Below are positions 38,301-58,417 of a stretch of 64,000 nucleotides of DNA, piece after piece. Under the pieces are notes generated by a model. It searched no databases and was not told where the DNA came from. It worked only from the letters and a program-made list of their open reading frames with translations. The translations under genes and the position numbers were made by a program. This stretch comes from Motacilla alba alba (lineage: Eukaryota > Chordata > Aves > Passeriformes > Motacillidae). Positions within the stretch are counted from its first letter, which is position 1. The number at the start of each line of letters is the position of its first letter. Location: the NCBI RefSeq assembly GCF_015832195.1, contig NC_052016.1, forward strand, positions 83,582,547 to 83,646,546, written 5' to 3'.

Positions 38301-39186
38301 CCATGATTCTCTCATCAAAAACTTCCTATTTGAATGACAGTTTTTAATTACTAGATCAAGTTCTGCTTGCATAAAGAGTTTCCATTTCAAAGAAGTATTG
38401 CACTGATATGAAAACTCTCTGGAGAAACATCCTTGTCATTGAAAAATGCACAAGTTTTGACTCTGTGGCTTTCCTCTGGAGAGGCCACAGCATAGTATAT
38501 ACAGCAAACAACTCCATCAGGTTCTTGCCAGATGCATATACTTTATTTGCTACTGAACCACTACGTCCCTGGGTGAGCCTCAATTTCTGTATGCTTCTGT
38601 TTTCCCCTCTGTAAAAACAGAGTTTGTAAAAAGCATTTCTCAACCTGTGGAAGGAAGCAGAGAGGAGGGGGAGGAATGAGTGACAGGGATTTTATGAGAT
38701 CCCCCTGGAAATCTTGGGAGGTGCCCACTGGCTGCCACAAGCTTCAGATGTAGTTTACATAAAAGGCCTTTGCCCTCTATGGTGAGGATGGGACAGGGAA
38801 TCAATCAGCTGTTGAGGTGGTAGGGAAGCTACAGGGAATGAGGGACCAGTGAAGCAAGCCTGAGCTGAGCTTCTCCCAGCATTATCCATTACAGAAGGGG
38901 TAACTGCAGCTTTCATCCTACCCTCCTCTTCTGCCAGGCAGCAGAGGGCCTACCTGTGCCAAAGAGCTAAAACGGGTACTGCTAGCACCTGATGGGAAGA
39001 GCTACAACTTGGCTTCTCAAAGTAATGAAGGAAAAGGAATGAGAAAGTGCCCTATTAGATGCTGGAGCAGCACAGAGGGAAGAAAAAAAAAGGAGCTTGA
39101 AAACCGCTGGATTATAATTTTATGGTAGTATTATTTGATGGGCTGACTTAACAAGTCTTTCCAACTTTGGTTCCAAAGATTGTATG

Positions 39187-39295
39187 GATACTTCCCTATC
39201 TCACCCAGGTGTTTGAAGTTTAATTAATTAATGTTTATAAAGAGCGTTACAATTTCCAGATGAAAGGTCCTATGCAAGTGCAATGTAGTATTACT
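39187..39295 (+). mobile_element. MIR-type SINE tail remnant
   Basis: ATACTTCCCTATCTCACCCA, TAATTAATTAATGTTTATAA, AGCGTTACAATTTCCAGATG and AAAGGTCCTATGCAAGTGCA parallel the amniote MIR/CORE-SINE 3' tail (…gtaaagcgctttgagatcctcagatgaaaggcgctatagaagtgc). Similarity is better than in the other MIR-like pieces. Confidence 0.55.
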
Positions 39296-39697
39296 CATTG
39301 AGGCGATTGGGTTAGAGAGTATCACGTTACACAATACAGCTCTTCCCTCAACGATTCCAAGCGTTTGAAGTTCTGATAAAATGTGTTTATCACCAGGACA
39401 GATATAATGGAAATACTCTTAAGGCGTGACCTGGATTATGAAAGCAGAGGTATGGTTTTGGGAATGGAACAAACGAGAATTAAAACAACTCCTGAGGCCA
39501 GATTTGTCTACAGTTGTATAAAATATATTCTGTTCTTCCTTTTTTCCCTCCCTGAGTAGGCTTTTCTTCTCTTCTAAAATAGAACCGGTTATTACGGCGG
39601 GTGTGAGCAGACATGCAACAGTTCACGTTCAGTTCCTATTTCCATACTCATCCAACTTGACATTTTCTCATGACTTTCTCAAAATTATTTTTTGTTC

Positions 39698-39721
39698 TTT
39701 TTTTTTTTTTTTTTTTTTTTT
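39698..39721. repeat. T24 homopolymer
   Basis: 24 consecutive T residues just 5' of a CR1 fragment. Confidence 0.95.
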
Positions 39722-39806
39722 AATGTCTGGATTAACCCTAAAGGTGAACAGTTTCTTTTTTGGAAAGTTCTGCTTTAACCAGTAACCAAACGGAATTAAA
39801 TAAAAA

Positions 39807-40320
39807 ACTCACAGACAATGCCAAGCTGGAGACCGCAGCCAACACACTCAAGACATGATGACCAGTTTTGACCCCTCAGTACAAGAAAAAGCAAGATAAA
39901 TTTGAGCAAGCTTGAAATAGGGTTACCAGGGTGGTCAGTGAACTGGAACACCTATGACGAGAAGCTGATGGAGCAGGGTGTGTTCACCCTGAAGAACTGA
40001 TGGCTCCAGGGGACTTAACAGCAACCTTCCCATATGTACAAAGAAGTTACTGAGAAGACAGAAGGCTCTTTAATGAGAGACACAGTGGGAAAACAAGAAA
40101 CAATTGCCATAAAAGGAAGAAAGGCTTTCACTGGAATATAAGGAGAAAAAATATTTAACAATGAAGATAATTAAGCATTGGAGCAGGTAGCCCAGAGACT
40201 GTGGAATCTCCATTTCTCAAAGTTTTCAAGACTCAAATGGAAAAAGTCCTGAGCGACATGATGCGAAATTAGTGCTGACCCTGCTTAGAGAAGGAGGTTC
40301 CCTTCAATCTGACTCAATGG
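39807..40320 (+). mobile_element. CR1 LINE 3' part, antisense to ABCC4
   Basis: GCCAAGCTGGAGACCGCAGC, AGTGAACTGGAACACCTATG, GAGCAGGTAGCCCAGAGACT and TGCTGACCCTGCTTAGAGAA match in order the ORF2 end and 3' UTR of avian CR1. The 3' end is slightly deleted (no full ATTCTGTG tail) and many substitutions are present. Confidence 0.88.
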
Positions 40321-42895
40321 GAAGGGAGGAAAGCCCTAGGTGATGTCCACTTGTTCAGGAATGGGCTTGAACATTTGTGATTGATTTAAGAGAGCTGAAC
40401 AAGTGTGGCCAAAATTTTTTTGAAAAATAAATTACTCATTATTTGTCAAAAGACAATTGTTAATATTTTGGCTGCCAGGTTCTATCTCTGCTCTTCTTCC
40501 TTCACTTTCTAAAAAACTTATCACGATAGCAAACAACAGAGATTTGGGATGGCTTATAAATAGGTGTTATTGCACCTAGAGGTCTCAATTAAAACAGAAA
40601 CAAAACTAGGATTTTTAATAATACTAGGTTCTTTCTTCATGCATTTCTGCCTGCTAAAAAAGAATCTGCATCAAGTTAAATTTGTGAATTACTAAAACAT
40701 ACCACTGACTAAGCAAATTACAGAACACACTAAAAGCCTTCTTTAGTTAAGTCTTCTCAATTTTTGTGACATTGAAATAAATAATTAATTTTCCATGAAT
40801 GCTGATTTTATTAATAGTCCTTATTAAGGAACAGTTAGTCTTCTAGATAAATATTCTTATTCTTGGCATTTTTAACATGTTTTTCTTCCAAAATTCTGCT
40901 TTATTCCTTCTAGGAGTTACATGCCCAAGTAAGCCAAGTAATTAAGTGTAACAGAAGCACACCTGCCATAACTCTGACCATTCTAAATAAGAGATTATAA
41001 TTCTGATTTGCCCCTAAACAGAATCAGTAACTGAGTAAGGATGTCAAGAAAACAGGACTGTTATGAAGTTACATGTCAGTTTCCTCCTTTTTTTATCAGA
41101 CTTCTCCCCTTCTTTCCACCCCAGTTTACAGAAATCTGTAAGACCAAAATGGAGCAATGCAAGAAGATAAAAAATATTTAGAAGTTACTACTGACTGCAG
41201 ACTCAAAGCCACGTTTTGCAAATCTCTTTCTTAATACTCTAAAGAGGCTAAAAGCATTAAAGATTATTAGACAATTAGGAAACTAGAAATCTTAATAGTG
41301 ACTAAACTGAAACAACATAAGGGTAAGAATAATGTATGGACACTTAAAATGCAACGGAGTAGCTATGTAGTTCACAATTATCCTGAATAGTTTGGAGGAA
41401 AGGGTGATTTTTATGCTTTATTCCAACAATTTTTGGCATAAAAAGTAAATAAAACATTTCATTTTCACTGCAACTTCATGACAATAAAGGTAAGCTAGGA
41501 AAACATATTTGTGGAGAGCGCATTCTGTGCCTAACATGTTAATGGTAGTTAATGAACCAAAACCCACAGAAATCCCTTTGGACAGCTAACAAACACACAC
41601 AGCTATTAATTAGGTCACAGTTGTTTCCTCACAAATCTTTTGTTCATTTAAGTTGTAGAAAACACCAACATATCCATTAGACCTGTGGGGAGGTATTCAC
41701 CAGAGAAGAAAATATCTATTTATTATACGTTAAATGCTTGCAATTACATGACTACTTATGGCAGTTCTGCTGGTTTCTCTCTTTGTAAGTAAACTATAAT
41801 CACTGAGCTCACAATCTATCCTATTCCTCAGAACACCACTTACCTCAGCAGATGGAATTGTTTCATTTTGTGTACTTCAGGCAACCACTGTAACTCAATC
41901 ACAGATTTTAAAATGTTTTGAGCATCCAGTTAAAAAAAAATAAGGAAACAATTATGTTTCACTTTCATAAGACAGAAGTTGAGAGGTACTTTTTAAGGTT
42001 ACCACCAAGAGGTGAAGGTTAATTTCTGCTTGAAGTCCAGTTAAATTTGAGTTCCACCTATGAACACAGTTTGCCCTCTATGCCAGTTATTTCATTAACC
42101 AGCTGTGAGAAGATGTTTGCAAAGGGCTTGTGTTCTTAGTGCAGGAAATTGTAAAACTGCAGGTTACACATAATGTCAAGGACACAAACCAGGTGGATTT
42201 CCTGAGAGCCCAGGGAACATCACTGCCTTTACGAAAATAATCAGCAAGTATTTCCTAATTTCTATGCATGTACAACGCACTGCGGGGCAGGGCAGACAAC
42301 ATGGCAGATATGGTGTAACATTCCTCTGTTGGGAGCAAGGATGGCAGAGGCTGATGCATTGGTAGTCCTCCATCTTCTCTGTTTGAACCTTGCTTTGGAA
42401 AGTTGACCATGTACATTACCTCACCAGTCTAGTCCTATTGTCTCCCATCACTACCTTTGCCCCAGGGCAGCTGCTGTCTTCTTACCTCCATGTCTCCTGC
42501 CCCAGAACCCCCACCACCTCCTCCTCACACACCCCACACCAACTATTGTCACTGGCTCCCTCGGCCCACTGAGACTGCATTGATAACCTGGCTGAACCCA
42601 GCTGACTGTCCAGAACCTCATGGGTGTGACTTCACAGGCTCCCGGTACTGGCAGAGTTAATTCACTCAGGTCTGCTGTTGCACCTCACCTGCAGTGGGTT
42701 GGTGCCTAGTGGGATGGAAAGCACGAGGCCAGAGAAAGCAAGAATTCTTTCCAGGTCATTACATCTACAGTTGCATGAGTTGTGAGCTACAGTAGCTAGG
42801 ATAATGAGGTTCACTTGGGTAAGTCTAACAAATTACTTATACTCCTACCCACTTTTTGGATCAAAATTAAGAAGAGTCAATAACATTATTCTTCA

Positions 42896-50023
<7,128 letters not shown>

Positions 50024-50511
50024 CTATAAATACAGGTTTTATAATGCAATAGGTAATTTAATGATAATCACAGCTAACCTATATCAACAATAGCACAGAA
50101 ATATCCAACAACAAGCTATCATTTTTGAAATGCAAAGGTGTACATTACGACTGCATGCTTAAGAGGGATGTGGGGGGGGGAGGCAAGTGTTCAACTACTC
50201 TGTATGAAGATAATTTACCAAACAGGACAGGTCTGTTTGCAAATTGCTGTACACAGTTATGTCAGTACTTACCGGGCATTTACATGCCACTGTTCTGATG
50301 CCACAAGCTATATATATACTCATATGAAATCGTTGCTATCCTCATGGTATTGTTAATGAAAACCAACAACTAGCACTGTCAACGAGCTCACACTCCTAAA
50401 TTACTTTTGGGCAGTTTTGAAAACCTGTTTTTGAAGTACATAAACCAGAGAGGAATCAAAGAGCTTACAATGCCTTTCTGGTTTTCCTTCTGTGTTTGGC
50501 TGTGGGTTTGG

Positions 50512-50529
50512 TTTTTTTTTTTTTTTTTT
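50512..50529. repeat. T18 homopolymer
   Basis: 18 consecutive T residues within an ABCC4 intron. Confidence 0.95.
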
Positions 50530-52207
50530 CCATTTCATACCATAAAAGCCCTTCCATTTTACCATCAGGGCTAAGCAGGAACAGCTTTCACCATTTAAAA
50601 CCTAAACACATCTATACTGCCACAGCACCAAAGCAAACTTACATAGAACTGAAGCACTGCTGGGCAAAGCTCTCACTCAAAATACACCAGGGAGTCAAAT
50701 CAGTACCTTCTCCCATTCAGGTACCAATGTGGATTTACCTGTGGTCGAAGCAAGTTTTGTTCTACTTCAGTTCCCAGTCAGAGCAATAACAGATAATTCA
50801 TCAAACTGGCACAAATCAAATCACACTGAAACATGTAGTATTTAAGAATTGGGAAGAGGACTTTTGCTTCAGAACTCCTTAAGCAAAAGATCAGTACTCA
50901 GTAATGTGAGTTGCCAGACCTGAGAGTCATGCACTGACACGACTTTAGGGCTAAACTCATCTTAATACCACACATAAAGACAAAAACAAGTCAAAAGCTG
51001 TAACAGCATTAATTATAAATGGAGACCATTCATCATGTTGTCAGTCCTCTTTAAATTGGGGAAATTTTAGGCAAAATGCATTCTTTTCTTTTTCCTTTCT
51101 ACCCTAGGAAATAAAATCTAACTTATACTGGGTAGCTTCAGCTTAATCTGAGATCAACCTGTCATGACTTTCTCCCCATCTAACCCTGGTGATGCCCATC
51201 TCCAAAGGGCTGCAGCAAACCAGAGGAGAATTCAGACCTTAACCCTTTTATTGTCTTTGAATTTCTAAACCATCTGAGTGCTATAAAAGAATTTAAAAAG
51301 ATAGAACATGCCATAAGCAATATAAAAGAAGATATACATTTCCTGATATAACATGCCAATTATTTGAAAGTATCTGCTGCAGTAGCGATGTCATTAAAAA
51401 CTTGCTGAATGAGCAAAAGGGTTTAAAACAAAACATTTCCAAGCCGAAAAACAATTTACTTCAAAAACACCTAGAAACTAATTTGTTTAACAACACACAT
51501 TTTAGTACACCATTTGGCATATTTTGAAGGTATTGTTACATTTATTTTGCTTTTCAATCCATTTTTATAGGTTGGCAAAGAAGAGGCTGAACCCATAAAG
51601 TGTTCACAACTATTATAAAAGTCCTAACAACAGACATGCACTGCAACAGAAGATAAGGATATTTTTTAATTACCATTTCTGACATAGATTATTATTTAAA
51701 ACAGTCTGGTTTATGAGAGAAAAGCAATAAGACTAACCTGTAAATAATTGTTGTAAAAATGCTTGCAGTCAGAGAGGCAGACTATATTTGCATAGAAAAG
51801 ATTTACAAACACAACCTTTACACAGCTCCATCCAAGCAAGCAATTAGAAGCCTAAGCACATTTTTATTTCTCCAGGTGGGTATTTAAACTCACACACAAG
51901 AAAACTTCAGTCTTGCCTCATCACTCTCTAGGAATGGTTCTGTTTAGCATGTTTTATGTTGCAATTCTAATAAGCATCTCTCTCTCTCTGGTTTTTCAGC
52001 TGCCCACATAATTATGAAGATATTTGCTGCAAAATAACTACCTGATGTTACACTGCTATTACTGACAGGACTATTAGCACAGTACCAGACAATGCCTATC
52101 ATACAGTTTACCACAGCAGAAACCTGATTACAAACCCTCCTTCCTCCTCTTCTTGTACCACCACTCGATAGTTTTGCATAATTTTAGTCAAAACAGCCTT
52201 TCCTTAC

Positions 52208-52266
52208 ACAAAAAACAAACAAACAAACAAAAAAAAAAAAACCAAAAAAACCCAAAACCAAAAAGG
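52208..52266. repeat. A-rich (CAAA)n-like simple repeat
   Basis: Repeated AAAC/CAAA units passing into A-runs broken by CC. Confidence 0.9.
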
Positions 52267-53934
52267 CCCAAATGCTACCTGCTAGACTTTGGGCACTCAA
52301 AACTTTTGTGACTATGATGAAAATCTTACATAAATTTGAAAAAAATCACAGAGTTCCACTGGATTAAACAGTTTTAAAACTATGTCAATAGACATATGAA
52401 AAAAACCTCACATGTATAATTGAATGAGGTGAACTTTGAGCATCTGTATCATTCAACATGTAGAAACTGTATTTGACCTGCAGTTTTCCTGTTTCAGTAT
52501 CCCATTTTGCTCAACTGTGTGAATTCTTCAAAATGAAAAAAATCACCCACAACAGCTATGGGCAAGTCTTTCAAAAAGCTGTAGACCTTGAATGAACTGA
52601 TGATCATCTGCTTTCACGAGAAAGGAACGCTACACACAAACAAAAAAATGGAATTTACATCCATATAAAGTTCTCTTTACATACAAAAGATGACTAGTTC
52701 CAGTGAGTACTGCAATAACAAAGCCTGCAGCATGAAGAAACAAAAGACATCCTGCATTAGGCAACGATCCAATTGCTGGGGAAGTACCTATTTTTAATTT
52801 TTTTTTCAATAGCATACCTGTTTCTGTTGACTCCTGTTCTTCGACCAAAAAAAGCCTCATTACTATTTGTATTAGATTCTCAACTTAAAGAAATTAATAC
52901 AGTCTGACTGCCACCCTGCTAACAGACTAGCACACATTCAGACATAACTCTTAATACAGATTCTGTTGTAATATAGAGAAATCTGAGAAATAATGCAAAA
53001 TATGGCAAAAAAAATTCCTCTGGTTTACAGTCTACCCTTCACTCTACCTGCTAGAACAGCAGATGAACTACTTTCCAAAATATGACTTCACATTTGCAGC
53101 ATCTGAGCTTTTCACTCTTCCTTCCTCTTCATTGGAGAGCAAATGTCCAGGGAAGAGACCAGAGCTCTCATGAAACTGTAACATGCACAGACTTTGCCTT
53201 CTAAGTTTAAAGGTTACACATAACCCTTCTCTGATACAATGTCTCATGAAAGTGAGACTCCAAGGGAGAAGACCGGTGACCTACTGGATTTCTTTGAACA
53301 GCCTTTCTTCTACTCCAGCACGAGGGATGAGGCTATTTCCAATACTGCCTTATTGGGTTTTTTTCCTGTACTGCAGCCTTTCTAGCATTCAGCTTCTAAA
53401 ATTCATCCAGTTTTATTTATCAAGGGTTATAATGACCTACTCTTTAGTCTGTTCCTCTGGTCTTCTCCTGTCCAACTTTCTCCAAATAAAGCAAAAGCTG
53501 ATAGCTCACTTCTAGGTAGCACATTTGCTCCTTCTAAATCTAGCACCAGTCAGTTTGTACAGGGATGACTAGACAGGTAAAAGTGGTCTTACAAAGTCCC
53601 TTACTAAGGAAGCATCAGGCTGGAATTGCTGCCAAAAGATCAAGTGACTTCAGAAGACTGTTGAAGATTGGTGTACACTTACCAGATTTTCTCTGCTTTT
53701 CCACAGACTATGGGAGGACAGCATGCAGCTAACACACAGATATTCCAAAGGAACAGACAGGGTACAAAACTGGGAAAAAAATGCTCCAGCCCCCAAAACT
53801 GATTCTGTTTATCTTAAAATAATCAAGACCGTACTCAAGTAAGAATAATGCCTAGCTACAGTTCCTGTATCTACTGCATTCAGAGGGGCAGGGGGAACAC
53901 ATCCCAGAAAAGCACTTTAAACACTACAGTATTA

Positions 53935-54129
<195 letters not shown>

Positions 54130-54449
54130 CTACGGAGCAAGCCAAGCCTGTACAATTAAACTGTGAGCTTTTCAGGAGAAATTAATACATCAAGCAAGAT
54201 TTTTACAGCATCACAGGATTTGCAGTAGAACATGCACCAAATAAAAGTTCTTTGTAATTAACATTCTTCCAAGAGGAAAAATCCTCTCCCCTTAAATCGG
54301 TTTGGATTTAGGTGACATTTGTATACATGACAATTTCTTGGATCATATTCAAAGGTGAATGATTTCCCCTTAATGTGTGGTGTCTTATTGTGTAAACAAG
54401 ATGAAGTGGTTCAATGCGCACAGTAATGTGATTCAAGGCTGCTAATTTT

Positions 54450-54640
54450 TATACTAAACCAGGCTTGCTGGGTGATGTTAGGCAAATCATTTCAGGCATG
54501 CATCTACTACTCAACCCCAAAAAGGACTCCCATAAAGCACTCTGGGAACAATGTACTCCCTGTTTAAATAATTGAGACTGATTTTGGTTAGTTATGGTTA
54601 ACGTGAAGTACTTTAAAGTAGCATGATTATAAACTGTATT
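54450..54640 (+). mobile_element. possible MIR-like remnant
   Basis: TGCTGGGTGATGTTAGGCAA followed by ATCATTTCAGGCATGCATCT resembles MIR 'agctgtgtgaccttgggcaaatcacttcacctctc'. GAAGTACTTTAAAGTAGCAT near 54605 resembles the tail. Low certainty. Confidence 0.3.
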
Positions 54641-55069
54641 CATACTTCAGACATCTTCAAGCATTGAAACTACAAGGCCATGACATCAAGCTGAAATTCC
54701 TTTTCAAACAGAAGAAACAGCAAATAATAAAATCACAGAGATTCAGGGTTCGCTTTGCTCCCAAAGAAAAACTGTAAGACATACATAGTGTGAAAAAAAA
54801 AATAAAGCTTTCAGAAAAAAAAGAGACAGTGAAAAATATGGGATTGATAACTTTAATGACAAGGGGCTAAGATATACAAATATTTCTTCTGATTTTTTTT
54901 TTAAATGTTGTATTCGTGTAAAAAATTCTTAGAGAAAAACAGTGTACAGTAACCAACTGTATCAGAGAAGATAAGGGTGTAACCCTCTACACAGATCTGA
55001 TCTGGCAGAATTAGTTATTTCCTGCATTCTGTTCTAAACCCTGCATTTCCAAAAAAAAAATAAATAAGC

Positions 55070-55230
55070 ACACTGGAAGAAGTTCAGAGCAGTGCAACAC
55101 AAAATTAATAAGAGTTGGAGATCCTGATTTGATGGGGAAGGATTTATGAGGATTAAACATGTATAATATGGCTTGGTGAAGTGATTGGGGTGCAGAAAGG
55201 AAGAAGAAAGATGAAAACATTCATGAGGGT
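55070..55230 (+). mobile_element. old CR1 remnant, antisense to ABCC4
   Basis: CACTGGAAGAAGTTCAGAGC, then AGTGCAACACAAAATTAATA and GATTTGATGGGGAAGGATTT, follow the CR1 ORF2 end text (ctagaaaaggttcagaagagggcaacaaaaatgattaa … tatgaggagaggtt). It is diverged and short. Confidence 0.4.
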
Positions 55231-57624
55231 ACATACAGACACCAGAGGGCAATTACCTACTGCCTGAGACTTACATGTATGCAGCAATGCCTGAAATGAA
55301 ATTCAGCACAGAAAACTGCACCAAAGTGCAAGGAGAAACTTTCAGAGACACGAAGTTCAGACAAAACAGAGTGCCCATATTTGATAAAAAATACACAACA
55401 CACTACAAAAGTACACTTCAAGGAGCAACTTATGCTGCATAATCTAAAAGATATTTTCTCCTTCTACATTCTGATTTAACAATTTCATCCAACAATTCAT
55501 TATTGTACTACTGTATATAAACTAATTAACATTTCTACAGTGCTTTTTATTAAACAGACTAATGAAAGCAAATCTGCTACAATAAATGATCAAATGTTTA
55601 GTACTCTAAATTGTATCAGTGAAACAATGGAAAAATAGTTCTGAATAGATAAACTACAGCTTAGAAAGAAAGTGCTGAATAGAGAACACAGACAATCGGA
55701 GTCGTGAAAATGGAAGTTCAACTGTTCCTCTGCAAATGTCAATATAAAGTATTGTATCAAAAATATAAAGAAAAAACCATAAAAAATACATTGATACTTA
55801 AAATAAAAATGCAGCTGCTCTGCATATTGTGGAAATCCCACTTTCAGTTTGGCATTAAATGAAAGGACTATGCTCTTCAACATTTGGAAGAATCTATTTG
55901 CATCTTTGGTGGAATTGACTACAGGCTGTTGAAAACTGACAGGAATTTGAAAGAGCTCTCAGTATACACATTATCCATTTTTTGAATACATTTTATTCTT
56001 CACAGGCCCACACTCACAGCCAGTGCAAATACAGCACCAGCCTGCAAATGGAAGTGCCACCTATCAGGAATCAACAGGGCCAGGACTGTGCTGCCTGATA
56101 CAAGCCCAGTGCACACACAGGAGTACACCTGCTACGCTGGGCTCATCATTACTCAAGCGTCACTTGTACTTCACAGCAGAGCTGCACAAAAAATGTGAGA
56201 TTTACAGCATGTCAGCCACTCCACTGAAACTGCCCATGTCTTTGTTATCCCTCAGGCAACCTCCCTTTCATCGTGGGAGCACAGCTGCCATGCCATAAAT
56301 CTACATGTGCACCTTCCTAACTTTTTCATGTAGCCCAGAGATCCAGGAGCTGTCAGGAGAAGGTGCATTTAACAATATGTTAGCCAAATGAGCATTCATG
56401 AGCTCCCGGAAACAAAGATGGTGTGTAAAACTCAATACTACGCATGCTAAGCTTCCCCTGCTGCAGCTATAGTAGCAGAGGAGGTTAATCCCAGCCAGCC
56501 ACTGGCACAGTAGCTTGTGTCTCCCTGGTCTGCTTCTGTCAGACCACACTACTTCAGCAAAGATGTTTAAAATACAGGGTCCTCCCTAGCCTGCTTTGAC
56601 TTTAGGGAAATACTGAATACTGAGACAAACAGATCAAAAGAGACCTTGAGTGAGTGATTTGTTGGCAATCACCTCTCTCATTCTTACCATACCCACAGCT
56701 TCCCAAACTGGGCCCTGGGGTGGCTACAAGAAAAAATACAAGCACAGCAGAAGCTTAAACTCATTCCTGCTGCCACTGACACTGCAGCCACCAGAAGCCC
56801 CTACAAGCCAGGGGCCTGAACAGGCATAAGAGCTCTCAATGACAGCAGTATGGGCAGAATCCCCAACAGATCTAGAAGCCTGGTTCTGAAGAAGATGCTT
56901 CTCCATAACTAAAACCAATATGAGGAGGAGAGATGCTTGGGAGATTTATTTTACACAGTGGCAGCCTACTGCAGTATTGTGCAAAACATCATAGAAAGCA
57001 AACACAAAGTTCTTGGCAATAGTTTCAAGCTGGGCAAATTCAGGATGACGAAACCACAGCATAACTGCTCAGCAAAAATAAATAACCCCGTCATCCCTCC
57101 ATCTCCTGCCCCCACCAAGGACTGAGTCATGCATTGCTAGTATCTCTTGCTTCCTTTTTAAATTTTATTCCTGCCTCTCACTGAGAAATATAGGACTTGT
57201 TGTCTATATTGGAGAGACTTGTAACAGCTAAGGAGACAGCCCACATGCTCTTCTTCTCAAGAGACCATTTTAACTCATTCACAGCTAATTCCAGGAAATT
57301 ACCTCAAAGCAGCAAAGTCCCGTTGAATTTTTGCAACATGCATGTTATTAAAAGTCCACTTGAGGAAATGAACAGGTTTGGAATTGAATGGAAAGACATG
57401 TTAAAAAAGAGGCATGGGCAAGGACTGTAGAGTTGAACCATCCTCCTAGGGAAGGCATCCTAATCAAAAAAGTACACCTGCATTTGAAATGTAGCAAAGC
57501 ACAAATTAACACTTCAGGGCTCTAATTTAATTTTGTCTGTGGGGGGACCTTCCCTGCAGCACTCTTTCAACAGGGATAGAGTCAAAATTGGGGAGGAGGA
57601 GTCAAATTTGCAGAAGAGGAAGAG

Positions 57625-57707
57625 TTTTATTTCTGTTTCTTTTGGCTACCAATCTAATTAATGACAGGAGTTAATTGGATTGGTAGCCAAAAGGAACTGA
57701 AATAAAA
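57625..57707 (+). repeat. near-perfect 36-bp inverted repeat (hairpin) with 11-nt loop
   Basis: The arms 57625-57660 and 57672-57707 are complementary at 33 of 36 positions, around an 11-nt loop. Read as plus-strand RNA, two of the three mismatches become G-U wobbles, leaving one unpaired position. Read as minus-strand RNA (the ABCC4 sense), all three stay mismatched. The core shared by both arms is TTTTGGCTACCAAT. The size is like a microRNA precursor or a small foldback element. It lies in an ABCC4 intron and has no recognised repeat family. Confidence 0.9.
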
Positions 57708-58225
57708 TCCCAAATTCTGAAGTTATGCAACTGATTTGTATTTCTTTCTTCTATCTTCCATTTGGGCTCAGTGCGATGCCATGCACATTCCTTATTTTCT
57801 ATTGGTTTTGCTCACCTTGTCTGTTGACATACTCAATTCCAATTATGTTCCTTCTGTTGAATCCCCAATTTCCTAATGCAGCTCCATTTGCTTTGGATTT
57901 GAACAAATGCTTGGCTGGTATTTTCAATGTCTGCTACTTTCTGAAGAAACTCAGATTTTTTTAAAGGGAATTATTGGGTATGTTTAATCTTTTGTTTTGA
58001 CAGACTGAAATATAATGCTCCCAGACAAATCTATGCTACACTTCCAGGAAATAAACAGGCTATTACTTCTCTCATTAAATATAACTAAAGCTTATTTTTC
58101 AAAAGAACACTTACTATTTTCCTAACATCCACATATTTTATAATGCATTTCTAGCACACAGCTTCCTGTCAACTCATCATCCTTGCTTAATTTCTATGAA
58201 TATCCAAAGACAGCCATATACATAC

Positions 58226-58417
58226 CTTTTCTTTTGGTTTAATTAAAACAGACAAATGTCTCAAAACCAATGGTCCGTCCAGACTGTAAGTAAAGTTAAC
58301 ATTCTCAAATGCTATCATTCCTTGGTTAGGCCATTCTGGTGGTGGATGTTTGTTGGTCTCCCAAGGAGCTTCTTTTTCAAGTTCTGTGTATTCCATCACT
58401 CTTTCTACTGATATCAT
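58226..58417 (-). CDS. ABCC4: ABCC4 coding exon: start of NBD2, with A-loop
   Basis: The exon is 64 whole codons, from acceptor CTCTTAG to donor AAG|GTATGT. It begins [20 protein letters not shown], the typical linker of MRP4 before the second nucleotide-binding domain, and continues through a proline-rich loop (PPPEWP) into the first beta strands of NBD2. The aromatic A-loop residue that stacks on the adenine of ATP is the Tyr in VNFTYS (residue 115 of the 390 encoded here). The leading ATG is internal to the protein and is not a start codon. The intron upstream holds a CR1 fragment, and the downstream intron holds the 57625-57707 inverted repeat. Confidence 0.96.

Larger units (their letters stand above)
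54130..58225 (-). other. ABCC4: ABCC4 intron between the A-loop and Walker A exons
   Basis: A GT-AG intron of 4096 bp, phase 0. It holds a MIR-like remnant (54450-54640), an old CR1 remnant (55070-55230) and the 36-bp inverted repeat at 57625-57707. The GC-richer part at 56000-56900 has no recognisable content. Confidence 0.9.

Noticed and set aside
38571..38640. CCTCAATTTCTG...CCTCTGTAAAAA resembling another MIR tail
   Set aside because: Similarity is limited to short T-rich words and the order of blocks is not convincing.
58187..58417. ATG at 58417 as a translation start
   Set aside because: It is the first codon of an internal ABCC4 exon with a good acceptor before it; the protein continues from the upstream exon.
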